Shown piece after piece: positions 36,083-43,078 of a stretch of DNA of 64,000 nucleotides. The notes beneath the pieces are model-generated. The model searched no databases. It was not told the DNA's origin and saw nothing but the letters and a program-made list of their open reading frames with translations. Source of the DNA: Lachnospiraceae bacterium. GTDB taxonomy: Bacteria > Bacillota > Clostridia > Lachnospirales > Lachnospiraceae. Both the position numbers and the translations under genes were made by a program. Positions within the stretch are counted from its first letter, which is position 1. Each line of letters opens with the position of its first letter. Location of the stretch: positions 1 through 64,000 of the forward strand of contig SVFC01000004.1 in the NCBI GenBank assembly GCA_015057035.1, read 5' to 3'.

Positions 36083-36543
36083 TACAAACAACCTCCATAA
36101 ATAGCCTTTTTATAGTGTTTTACCTGTGTTTCCCACTGCACTATAAATAAGTCCGAATGTTTTTCCATCATTTTACCCGCAACCGTTGGCATGTTCGCAC
36201 GTCCAAAGGTTTCTATAAAGACAAATTTTTTCTTTGATAATCTAGCTAAAAGATAAAATGGATATGCAACCATCGTGCCAGTAGTTATCACAAAATCCGG
36301 TTTTTCCTTAATCCATATCTTTACCGCACGCACAAAATTCACCATCATTTTAAAAATCATTAATTTGTCTTTTAAATCCGTCTGTATCATTAAGTATTTG
36401 GCTTTTGCTTCAAATTGAGTTTTTTCTGTCACAAGAAAACCATCGTATTTATCAATCAAAGGCTGTAACTTTTGTAATTGTTCCCAGTGTCCACCTGAAG
36501 ATGATACAAGACACAACTTTGGAATCTTTCTTTTTTTCGTCAT
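36079..36543 (-). CDS. PssD/Cps14F-like membrane subunit of a two-component glycosyltransferase
   Basis: Alg14-like partner, 154 aa. It starts with CLVSSSGGHWEQLQKLQPL, has a membrane-associated helix near TGTMVAYPFYLLARLSKK and ends with WETQVKHYKKAIYGG. In the homologous systems this subunit recruits the catalytic PssE-like protein to the membrane to add the second sugar on the lipid carrier. Its place shortly after the initiating transferase, kinase and nucleotide-sugar genes matches that role. Confidence 0.9.
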   Translation of the reverse strand: MTKKRKIPKLCLVSSSGGHWEQLQKLQPLIDKYDGFLVTEKTQFEAKAKYLMIQTDLKDKLMIFKMMVNFVRAVKIWIKEKPDFVITTGTMVAYPFYLLARLSKKKFVFIETFGRANMPTVAGKMMEKHSDLFIVQWETQVKHYKKAIYGGCLY

Positions 36544-36553
36544 ACTAATTCCT

Positions 36554-37624
36554 CTACATATAAAAACCTTTATACCATTCTGCGAACTTTCTTAATCCAT
36601 CTCTCAAAGATGTACTTGGCTTGAAACCAAAATCCTCTTCCAGCGCCGTTGTATCAGCATATGTCACAGGAACATCCCCCGGCTGCATAGGCACAAGTTC
36701 TTTGTGTGCTTCAAAATCATAGTCTTCTGAAAGCACGCCTGCTCGAACGAGTTCCTGTTGCAATATATCAACAAACTCAAGCAAATTCTCTGGCTGGTTA
36801 TTTCCGATGTTATACACAGCATATGGTGGAATTGGAAGACCATCCTCACCGACCGCCTTTTCTGGAGCATGTTGCATAACACGCTTGATACCTTCTACAA
36901 TATCGTCTACATATGTAAAATCTCTCTTACAGTTTCCGTAATTAAAAATCTGTATTGTTTCACCCTTTAATAATTTATTAGTAAAACCGAAATACGCCAT
37001 ATCAGGTCTTCCTGCCGGTCCATATACTGTAAAGAAACGCAAGCCAGTGGATGGAATATTATATAGTTTCGAATACGCATGTGCCATCAATTCATTGCTC
37101 TTCTTCGTCGCAGCATATAACGATACCGGATTATCCACCTTATCATCTGTACTATAAGGAACTTTTTTATTTGTTCCGTATACACTTGATGAGCTTGCAT
37201 AAACCAAGTGCTCTACTGGATGATTTCTACAAGCCTCCAAAATATTGAAAAAGCCAATTAAATTGCTTTCCACATAAGCATCTGGATTTGTAATAGAATA
37301 ACGAACTCCTGCTTGTGCAGCAAGGTTTACTACTACATCAAAATGATGTTCTTCAAACATCTGCTCCAACAATTCTTTATCCGCAATGTTCCCTTTTACA
37401 AATTTCCATTCACTCTCTTTATTCTGTGCTGCCAATTTGTTAATTTCGTTTAGGCGATATTCTTTAATGGTAACGTCATAATAATCGTTAACATTATCAA
37501 ATCCAACTATCTTAATTGACTCTACTGTTTGAAGCAATTCCATCACTAAGTTTGAGCCTATGAACCCCGCTGCACCTGTCACAAGAATCGTTTTATTTTT
37601 TAATTCAACATTTGGAATTAACAT
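36554..37624 (-). CDS. NAD-dependent epimerase, UDP-glucuronate 4-epimerase-like
   Basis: Extended SDR enzyme, 356 aa. The Rossmann motif is GAAGFIGSNLV, and catalytic Tyr and Lys are in VSLYAATKKSNEL after YASSSSVYG. DNVNDYYDVTIKEYRL near residues 42-57 and TVYGPAGRPDMAYFGFT are typical of bacterial UDP-glucuronate/UDP-galacturonate 4-epimerases (Cap1J/WbnF type). It overlaps the nucleotidyltransferase gene by seven bases. Together with the kinase and nucleotidyltransferase it probably supplies a UDP-hexuronate. Confidence 0.88.
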   Translation of the reverse strand: MLIPNVELKNKTILVTGAAGFIGSNLVMELLQTVESIKIVGFDNVNDYYDVTIKEYRLNEINKLAAQNKESEWKFVKGNIADKELLEQMFEEHHFDVVVNLAAQAGVRYSITNPDAYVESNLIGFFNILEACRNHPVEHLVYASSSSVYGTNKKVPYSTDDKVDNPVSLYAATKKSNELMAHAYSKLYNIPSTGLRFFTVYGPAGRPDMAYFGFTNKLLKGETIQIFNYGNCKRDFTYVDDIVEGIKRVMQHAPEKAVGEDGLPIPPYAVYNIGNNQPENLLEFVDILQQELVRAGVLSEDYDFEAHKELVPMQPGDVPVTYADTTALEEDFGFKPSTSLRDGLRKFAEWYKGFYM

Positions 37625-38352
37625 ATTCCTTTGTACTCCTTCTGTACTTGTTCATAACTTTCCAAATTTCCAATATCATATCGATTGCCTGGCATTTCAA
37701 ACGCATATACTGGCACCTGTTGACATAACCATGCAATATAACTTCCCGGAGCATCCACCCCACAACCTTCTTCAATTGCTCTTGGGATCATCTTTGACGC
37801 CTCTTTTGTATAATAGTAAAACGGTGGGCAACACCAATGGGTTGCAGGCGCTGGAGACTTTTCAGTCATACACAACACCTTGTCGTTTTCATCAATCGTC
37901 ACTACACCACTCTTAAGCAATTTCTTAGTTTCAGGTTCATAATAACGCATAATGCATGACGCATTTTTCTCATTAGCATATGAAACGAATTTTGTAAGGC
38001 TAAAATCTAGCACGTTGTCTCCTGCGATAACCAACATATCATCATCTAATTTCAATCGTTCAATTGCGTATTGAACATCTCGAACCGCACCAAGACGCGT
38101 TTCGTTTGTATCAGTTCCATCATCCACAACAACTATTTTTTGAGACTTTCCCTTTGCCCATTCCGTAAAATGATGGGCAAATTTATGATTTGAAATTACA
38201 ATATACTCATCCACCAGATTGGCTCCGTCAATATCATCTATCAGCCAATCTAAAATGGTTTTTTCACCGACTTTCAGCAACGGTTTTGGAAAATTCTCCG
38301 TTAGCGGATAAAGTCTTGTTGCATATCCTGCTGCTAAAACTAAACATTTCAT
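37618..38352 (-). CDS. Sugar-1-phosphate nucleotidylyltransferase
   Basis: NTP_transferase fold enzyme, 244 aa. The nucleotide loop is LAAGYATRLYPLTENFPKPLL at the N-terminus, and metal-binding Asp lies in VIAGDNVLDFSL. GSYIAWLCQQVPVYAFEMPGNRYDIG follows. It is shorter than RmlA (48 kb) and distinct from it. Placed between a GHMP sugar kinase and a UDP-uronate epimerase, it most likely activates the kinase product to a nucleotide sugar. The nucleotide preference cannot be told from sequence. Confidence 0.88.
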   Translation of the reverse strand: MKCLVLAAGYATRLYPLTENFPKPLLKVGEKTILDWLIDDIDGANLVDEYIVISNHKFAHHFTEWAKGKSQKIVVVDDGTDTNETRLGAVRDVQYAIERLKLDDDMLVIAGDNVLDFSLTKFVSYANEKNASCIMRYYEPETKKLLKSGVVTIDENDKVLCMTEKSPAPATHWCCPPFYYYTKEASKMIPRAIEEGCGVDAPGSYIAWLCQQVPVYAFEMPGNRYDIGNLESYEQVQKEYKGIC

Positions 38353-38370
38353 AATCCACTCAACCTTTCA

Positions 38371-39561
38371 CTATAACAACACACCATCTGCACTTTCGCA
38401 TAAATGGAAGGAATATTTACCTTCCAAGGAAGGGAATGCTTTTAAGTATTCTTTTGTTACCTGATATTCTATCTCTTCTGCATATTCCGGATTTATTAAC
38501 GCCATACAGCAACCTTTGAAACCTGCTCCACTAAAACGTCCACCATAAATCCCCTTTGTTCTCTGCATAATCTCATACAAGGTCTTAAGTTCATCTGATC
38601 CTGTCTCATAGTTATAGATACTAGAGTATCCACTCTCAAAACACAAGTTTCCGAAGGTTTCCAAGTCCCCTTTTCTCCATGCCTCTGCGCCTTTCTGTAC
38701 ACGATCAAATTCGGTATAAAAATGCTCGGCTCTCTTTCTCCAATTTTCTGGAAGCAGATGTTGATACTCATCGTATATATCTCTTGGAACATAACGCAAT
38801 CTTGTATCTTTGAATTTCCCATACTCCATCCCAGAAAAAGCCATAAGCGCATATGCAGCCGCTTTTAATTCGTCAACACGCATATTAAACTTGCTACCAG
38901 CAAGATTACGTTCTACTCCACTAAAGAAAATTCCTATTTTGTATGGTTTCATCTCTGGCTTTGTTGGAATGAGTTCATAACTGTCATCTAACGTATCTAA
39001 ATATAACAAGTGATTTTTCTTGGAATAAATCTCACAAGACTGATCCAATTTCCCGACAGAAACACCAACATAATCTTTTTCCGCTTCTAACGCAATATTA
39101 ATAAGTTTGGCTTGTGAAAGCTTAATATTATTAACTCTGCATAAAGCTACCAAAAACACTATAATCACAGCTGCTGAAGATGATAAACCACCAATCGGAA
39201 TACTACCTTCAATAACACCACAAATTCCTGTGTGCAATGTATAGTGCTTTTCTAATGCCCATGTTGCACCTCGTAGATAATCCGCCCAATCGCCTACTGG
39301 TTTTTCATCCACTTGAGCAATATGCCATTGCGCCCTTTTATCAAACTGGAGGGACGATAGTTCAATTACACCATTCTGCTTTGGCTTATATGCCATATGT
39401 ATACCTTTATCAATAGCAAACCCTGTAATCTTACCATACTGGTGATCCGAATGTGCCCCCATTGGGCAAATACGATATGGGCAAAATGCCACATCCACTG
39501 GATCCTTATGGTATATTTCATTAAATTTGTCTACACATCGTAAAGTTTCAAAAGTATTCAC
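38371..39561 (-). CDS. GHMP sugar-1-kinase, galacturonokinase/galactokinase-like
   Basis: GHMP-family kinase of 396 aa making a sugar-1-phosphate. The N-terminal substrate motif is CPYRICPMGAHSDHQYGKI (residues 27-45), which departs from the galactokinase GRVNLIGEHTDY form and resembles plant galacturonokinase (APYRICPLGAHIDHQ). The ATP loop is GGLSSSAAV near 138-146, and the third motif is GRFSGAGFKGCCMALI. The context with a nucleotidyltransferase and a UDP-glucuronate 4-epimerase-like gene favours a uronic acid substrate. Galactokinase remains possible. Confidence 0.85.
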   Translation of the reverse strand: MNTFETLRCVDKFNEIYHKDPVDVAFCPYRICPMGAHSDHQYGKITGFAIDKGIHMAYKPKQNGVIELSSLQFDKRAQWHIAQVDEKPVGDWADYLRGATWALEKHYTLHTGICGVIEGSIPIGGLSSSAAVIIVFLVALCRVNNIKLSQAKLINIALEAEKDYVGVSVGKLDQSCEIYSKKNHLLYLDTLDDSYELIPTKPEMKPYKIGIFFSGVERNLAGSKFNMRVDELKAAAYALMAFSGMEYGKFKDTRLRYVPRDIYDEYQHLLPENWRKRAEHFYTEFDRVQKGAEAWRKGDLETFGNLCFESGYSSIYNYETGSDELKTLYEIMQRTKGIYGGRFSGAGFKGCCMALINPEYAEEIEYQVTKEYLKAFPSLEGKYSFHLCESADGVLL

Positions 39562-39570
39562 GTTTTTCTC

Positions 39571-41022
39571 CTACATCGATCCATCTCTACCCAACACAAC
39601 CAACACTGTCTTAAACAGAATTCTACAATCCAATCCCATCGACCAGTTCGTTATGTACTGTGTATCCAACTTCACGACTTCTTCAAAATCTGTTATTTTA
39701 CTTCTTCCGCTTACCTGCCACATACCAGTGATGCCTGGTTTGATGGCGAGGCGCGCTCTGTGATGAAGCTCGTATTTTTCCCATTCATCCACTGTTGGTG
39801 GACGTGTGCCCACGAGGCTCATATCACCTTTTAATACGTTCCAGAACTGTGGGAATTCATCCAGTGAGAAATCTCGGATAATATTTCCTAAGCCTTTTTT
39901 CACAGTGCCATCTGGTAGCATCTTGCTACCGATGATACGTGGGTCAAAGTCCAGTTTGAACATCATGCCGTCTTTCACACGGTTCTGCGCCATCAGTTCT
40001 TTTTTGCGTTCCTCTGCATCTACATACATGCTGCGGAACTTATATATCTTGAATTTCTTTCCGTTTTTTCCAATACGCACCTGTGAGAAAAAGATTGGTC
40101 CAGGCGACTGAAGATAAATCATCGGTGCTAAAAACACGAACAAAATCATTGTGATTGCACATCCCGCCAAGCCCGCTACAATATCCACGCTCCTCTTAAG
40201 GAACATCTGGAATGGAGTTGCATAATTGATAGTTGATGTAAGAACATGATATCCACCCATCTTTTCCACAAGCACCTTGCTACCATTCACATCTTCGCGA
40301 AGGGAGATGCCCATATGTACTACAACACCCATTTCAACAAATTTATTCGCAAGTTCCGTAATGTCATCAGCCATAGAATCCGCACTAATAAATACTTCAT
40401 CTACCCAGCCTCGGCACACATAATCTATTACATTATCTTTGTCTGCCACAACTTCAACATCCAACACCTTGGTACCAATAATGCTTTTATTAATAATTGC
40501 AAGTCCCGAGATGAGGATAGCGTCGTAATTGCCTTTGGTTAGATTCAAAATTACATCCTGCGCCATGCTATCCGTGGTTACTACTAACATTGAGCGCTTT
40601 GGAGCTGCCTTATATACCTTTGTCAGATATAACTTCCATATAAGGCGCACTACGTATGTCAGTATGACATATACGCCAAACATAAGATAGATGAAAATTC
40701 TGGAATACTTTTCGCTGGCCTTGGTACTGAACAGATAGAACATAACCACCGCCGCCACCAACATCACATGCTTAATCGTTGCTGCCAATTCCAGATAATA
40801 TCCTCGCTTCAACACATTCTTGAACGTACTGAATATGTAAGCCCCCGCTAAATCAATCAACACCAGAATCATCGCCATATTGAGATAATTCTGATCCTCA
40901 TATGGGTTTACCCAGCCGAAGCGCAACATATGCGCCACGAAAAATGCTACCTGTAAGCACAATATATCCCATAATATAAAATCTAAATGTTTTAATACAC
41001 TACTCTTCCCTTTGGTATACAA
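39571..41022 (-). CDS. Polyprenyl glycosylphosphotransferase (initiating sugar transferase)
   Basis: Membrane enzyme that starts the repeat unit by moving a sugar-1-phosphate from a UDP-sugar to undecaprenyl phosphate. The 483-aa protein has about four N-terminal helices, a nucleotide-binding-like central domain and a C-terminal catalytic bacterial sugar transferase domain (about 280-483). Signatures are KRSVDIVAGLAG, PGPIFFSQVRIGKNGKKF, KIYKFRSM, GTRPPTVDEWEKYE and KPGITGMWQVSGRS. First gene of the 23-kb operon, about 70 bases after the promoter at 41091-41118. Confidence 0.94.
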   Translation of the reverse strand: MYTKGKSSVLKHLDFILWDILCLQVAFFVAHMLRFGWVNPYEDQNYLNMAMILVLIDLAGAYIFSTFKNVLKRGYYLELAATIKHVMLVAAVVMFYLFSTKASEKYSRIFIYLMFGVYVILTYVVRLIWKLYLTKVYKAAPKRSMLVVTTDSMAQDVILNLTKGNYDAILISGLAIINKSIIGTKVLDVEVVADKDNVIDYVCRGWVDEVFISADSMADDITELANKFVEMGVVVHMGISLREDVNGSKVLVEKMGGYHVLTSTINYATPFQMFLKRSVDIVAGLAGCAITMILFVFLAPMIYLQSPGPIFFSQVRIGKNGKKFKIYKFRSMYVDAEERKKELMAQNRVKDGMMFKLDFDPRIIGSKMLPDGTVKKGLGNIIRDFSLDEFPQFWNVLKGDMSLVGTRPPTVDEWEKYELHHRARLAIKPGITGMWQVSGRSKITDFEEVVKLDTQYITNWSMGLDCRILFKTVLVVLGRDGSM

Positions 41023-41090
41023 TTCTGTACTCCTTTATGAATTCGCAAAAAATGCTACAATTCCCCTATTATTTATACTCTAACATTATA

Positions 41091-41118
41091 ATTTTACACT
41101 ATTCGACAATAATGTCAA
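41091..41118 (-). promoter_or_regulatory. Promoter of the exopolysaccharide operon
   Basis: Minus strand TTGACA (41113-41118), 16-base spacer, TAAAAT (41091-41096). A TATAAT lies directly after it and could extend the -10 region. It is about 70 bases upstream of the initiating transferase and after the terminator at 41181-41214. Confidence 0.65.
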
Positions 41119-41180
41119 CATTTTGAGGCATTGTTTATATTTTATACAATATATATTGATGCATTACTAGGTAAATCAAA

Positions 41181-41214
41181 AAACTCACTCAAGCCTTACC
41201 GCTTAAGTGAGTTT
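41181..41214 (-). terminator. Terminator after the Rpn-like gene
   Basis: Fourteen-base stem with one wobble (41181-41194 / 41201-41214), loop of six, followed on the minus strand by TTTTTTGATTT. It separates the accessory block from the exopolysaccharide operon. Confidence 0.85.
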
Positions 41215-41219
41215 ATAAA

Positions 41220-42173
41220 TCAGTGTATGCTATTGTATATTTCTCTTAATTCTTCTGTGGATAGACTATCAATTATCTCGCACACTTCTTCAAAAGTTTT
41301 GCCTTTCGCAAACAGATTAGTAGCGATTTTAATGGTTGCCAGCCTCTCCCCTTGTTCTATTCCGCGTTCCAGTATCACTTCACTCAAATTACACATATCA
41401 TTCAACTTCCTTTCTAAATCAACACTCATCTTCAAGCCATGATTCTGTTCTAGATTATTCTTCTTGACTTGAAGATCTTCCTCTCTAAAAACATCCTCAA
41501 GCATTGTAATTAATTTGTTTTTTGATTTCTGTACATCTGCATCACTTCTAATATGTACTATAATACCACACATTTTGTCTAAGTGCTCATGTTTTTTAGG
41601 ATTTCCATATAAGGCTTTTTCATTTAGCGAAATTTGTGTAATAGAGTCTTCTTCTGGCCCTGCATCCATGCATATCCAAATGCTATATACCTTCTTGATT
41701 TTGTCGTAATCACTATTGAAAAACTCCACTTCTTTCTGTGAAGATATTAGACGCGATAGATAATAAACAACTCTATTCTCTATGTGATAATGTAATTTAT
41801 GAAACGATGTACTCTTTTGAGCTTCAATATTTACAATTACCTTTAGTTCTTTCTGTCTTACCATTAACGTGCATCTAATATCAAATAATATTACTCCTTC
41901 ATTTAACACTATATTTTCCGTATTCTCATTTTGCATTTTGCCTACATTGGTCAATCCCGGTTCTACCGGAGACTTACCGATTTCAATACTATCCTGAATA
42001 ATGCAGTCTATGATTTCTTCCACGCTCATATCGCTTACTTCCACCACAGTATTTTGCAAAATACGCGCCAGAATTTGAACATCAGCTAAAAGTTCTTTTG
42101 CGTTCTGGTCGTATCGCACATCTCCTGGAAGTGTCGAGTGTAGCGCATTTGCTAAGTGTGTTGCTACATTCAT
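41220..42173 (-). CDS. Rpn/PD-(D/E)XK nuclease-family protein
   Basis: A 317-aa protein of the Rpn (recombination-promoting nuclease/putative transposase) group common in Clostridia. The PD-(D/E)XK core is visible as ILFDIRCTLM (Asp) followed by LKVIVNIEAQKS (Glu-x-Gln/Lys), then YHIENRVVYYLSRLISSQ. The C-terminal helical region ends ATNLFAKGKTFEEVCEIIDSLSTEELREIYN. The start at 42173 (MNVATHLANAL) has AAGGAGA six bases upstream. Homologues act in recombination or phage defence; here the role is unknown. Confidence 0.82.
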   Translation of the reverse strand: MNVATHLANALHSTLPGDVRYDQNAKELLADVQILARILQNTVVEVSDMSVEEIIDCIIQDSIEIGKSPVEPGLTNVGKMQNENTENIVLNEGVILFDIRCTLMVRQKELKVIVNIEAQKSTSFHKLHYHIENRVVYYLSRLISSQKEVEFFNSDYDKIKKVYSIWICMDAGPEEDSITQISLNEKALYGNPKKHEHLDKMCGIIVHIRSDADVQKSKNKLITMLEDVFREEDLQVKKNNLEQNHGLKMSVDLERKLNDMCNLSEVILERGIEQGERLATIKIATNLFAKGKTFEEVCEIIDSLSTEELREIYNSIH

Positions 42174-42310
42174 TGGTATCTCCTTTTTCGTCATATACGA
42201 TTATTTAGTTACGCTCATTAGGGAACATATCCCGAACGGGGTAGATTCTGCGCAGATAGATGTTTTCTTCATCCATAAGAATATTCTATACACACTTTAT
42301 AAAAAAGCAA

Positions 42311-42340
42311 GTCGCGAAATGCATTAATGCATTTCGCGAC
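42311..42340 (-). terminator. Terminator after the Phd-like gene (bidirectional)
   Basis: Perfect 14-base stem GTCGCGAAATGCAT / ATGCATTTCGCGAC with a TA centre. The minus side continues TTGCTTTTTTAT and the plus side ATTTTTC. The rest of 42174-42382 shows no gene. Confidence 0.85.
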
Positions 42341-42382
42341 ATTTTTCTTACTTTATGAGAATCATATAATACACATATTCTT

Positions 42383-42559
42383 TTATCTCGGCACCTTATT
42401 CGCCATTGCCTCTATAAAACAATCATATTGATGCTCTGTCATCAATATCAGATGTTCACCATCCTCTGTCTCAATATTTGCCATTTCCTCATTCAAAAGT
42501 GCATTATCTATAATCTCTTCTATATTTTCTACGAATTCTGGTACTGTTACATATTTCAT
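42383..42559 (-). CDS. Small Phd/YefM-like antitoxin (orphan)
   Basis: A 58-aa ORF beginning MKYVTVPEFVENIEEI and continuing NIETEDGEHLILMTEHQYDCF, the usual layout of Phd/YefM-type antitoxins: a short N-terminal strand-helix with a conserved hydrophobic pattern, then a strand and an xxLMTxxxYD end. AGGAGA lies nine bases before the ATG, a promoter lies at 42603-42631 and a terminator at 42311-42340, so it is a complete one-gene unit. No toxin gene is adjacent. It could be a solitary antitoxin, a remnant of a module, or a small regulator. Confidence 0.65.
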   Translation of the reverse strand: MKYVTVPEFVENIEEIIDNALLNEEMANIETEDGEHLILMTEHQYDCFIEAMANKVPR

Positions 42560-42602
42560 CTTTTGCGCTCTCCTATTTACTGTTACATAGTATCCTCATA
42601 CA

Positions 42603-42631
42603 ACTATACTTAAAAACTCTTTTCTATTCAA
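42603..42631 (-). promoter_or_regulatory. Promoter of the Phd-like gene
   Basis: Minus strand TTGAAT (42626-42631), 17-base spacer, TATAGT (42603-42608), about 44 bases before the start. Confidence 0.55.
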
Positions 42632-42644
42632 TCGAATTTTTTCT

Positions 42645-42663
42645 CAGTTGCCAGGTCTGTCCC
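42645..42663 (-). repeat. Dispersed 19-bp repeat, copy 2
   Basis: Minus strand GGGACAGACCTGGCAACTG, preceded by A4. It differs at two positions from copies 1 and 3. Confidence 0.7.
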
Positions 42664-42777
42664 TTTTCAGCCCCTTTTTTATGCGTTAAAATATGTTTCG
42701 TTGTTGAGTGTCAGACAAAAATATTATTTATAATTACCTTACACAAGCACAGCCGTCTCGCTCGACAACATACAAAA

Positions 42778-42812
42778 ACATCCACGCTTTTTTCAAAAAA
42801 AAGCGTGGATGT
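42778..42812. terminator. Perfect 16-base hairpin, terminator-like
   Basis: ACATCCACGCTTTTTT (42778-42793) and its exact complement (42797-42812) with a three-base loop. T runs occur in the stem and T-rich sequence follows on the plus side. No gene clearly needs it on either strand. Confidence 0.6.
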
Positions 42813-42828
42813 CATATATTTTTTCATT

Positions 42829-42847
42829 CAGTTGCCAACTCTGTCCC
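42829..42847 (-). repeat. Dispersed 19-bp repeat, copy 3
   Basis: Minus strand GGGACAGAGTTGGCAACTG preceded by A6, identical to copy 1. It lies just upstream of the peptide promoter, where the -35 region would fall. Confidence 0.75.
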
Positions 42848-42865
42848 TTTTTTAGGGTGTTTTTC

Positions 42866-42880
42866 GTTGATATAATCAAC
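42866..42880 (+). promoter_or_regulatory. -10 box inside an inverted repeat, upstream of the secreted-peptide gene
   Basis: GTTGAT-ATA-ATCAAC is an inverted repeat with six-base arms. The consensus TATAAT (42871-42876) lies within it, 50 bases before the ATG at 42926. The -35 position holds only a T run, so the promoter may need an activator. A natural candidate operator for the neighbouring HTH regulator. Confidence 0.5.
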
Positions 42881-42925
42881 ATTGCGCGCAAAACAACTAA
42901 AAATTCGAAAGAGGAGGCAAATGAC

Positions 42926-43078
42926 ATGAAAAAAGCAATTAAGAATGTAGCTGTTGTATTCAGCTTAGTATTTACATTAGTTCTTACTGCAGGTGTTACA
43001 ACTGTAACAGATGTAGATGCTAATGATGGTATTTCAACCTGTAATGATTTATGGCTTGAAAACTCACCAGAAGACTAG
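42926..43078 (+). CDS. Secreted 50-aa peptide, candidate signalling prepropeptide
   Basis: A 50-aa ORF with a strong ribosome site (GGAGG, eight bases before ATG). The N-terminus MKKAIKN is basic, followed by a hydrophobic core (VAVVFSLVFTLVLTAGV, residues 8-24) and a plausible Sec signal peptidase site after V-D-A (residue 32). Cleavage there leaves an 18-residue acidic product, NDGISTCNDLWLENSPED, with a single Cys39. It converges with the 625-aa HTH regulator, and the two stop codons share the palindrome CTAG at 43075-43078. Size, signal and location match the signal genes of RRNPP-type quorum sensing. A Cys-to-Trp spacing like Agr peptides is noted, but no AgrB is present. The identity as a signal is inferred. 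Confidence 0.72.
   Translation: MKKAIKNVAVVFSLVFTLVLTAGVTTVTDVDANDGISTCNDLWLENSPED

Larger units (their letters stand above)
42560..42925. other. Gene-free 366-bp segment with promoters, repeats and hairpin
   Basis: No convincing ORF. It contains the promoter of the Phd-like gene, two direct copies of the 19-bp repeat, a perfect 16-base hairpin at 42778-42812, and the promoter and inverted repeat of the secreted-peptide gene. The segment 42664-42777 between the first repeat and the hairpin shows nothing recognisable. Confidence 0.6.

Noticed and set aside
42428-42613. 61-aa plus-strand ORF
   Set aside because: It is antisense to the Phd-like gene, which has the ribosome site, promoter and terminator on the minus strand.
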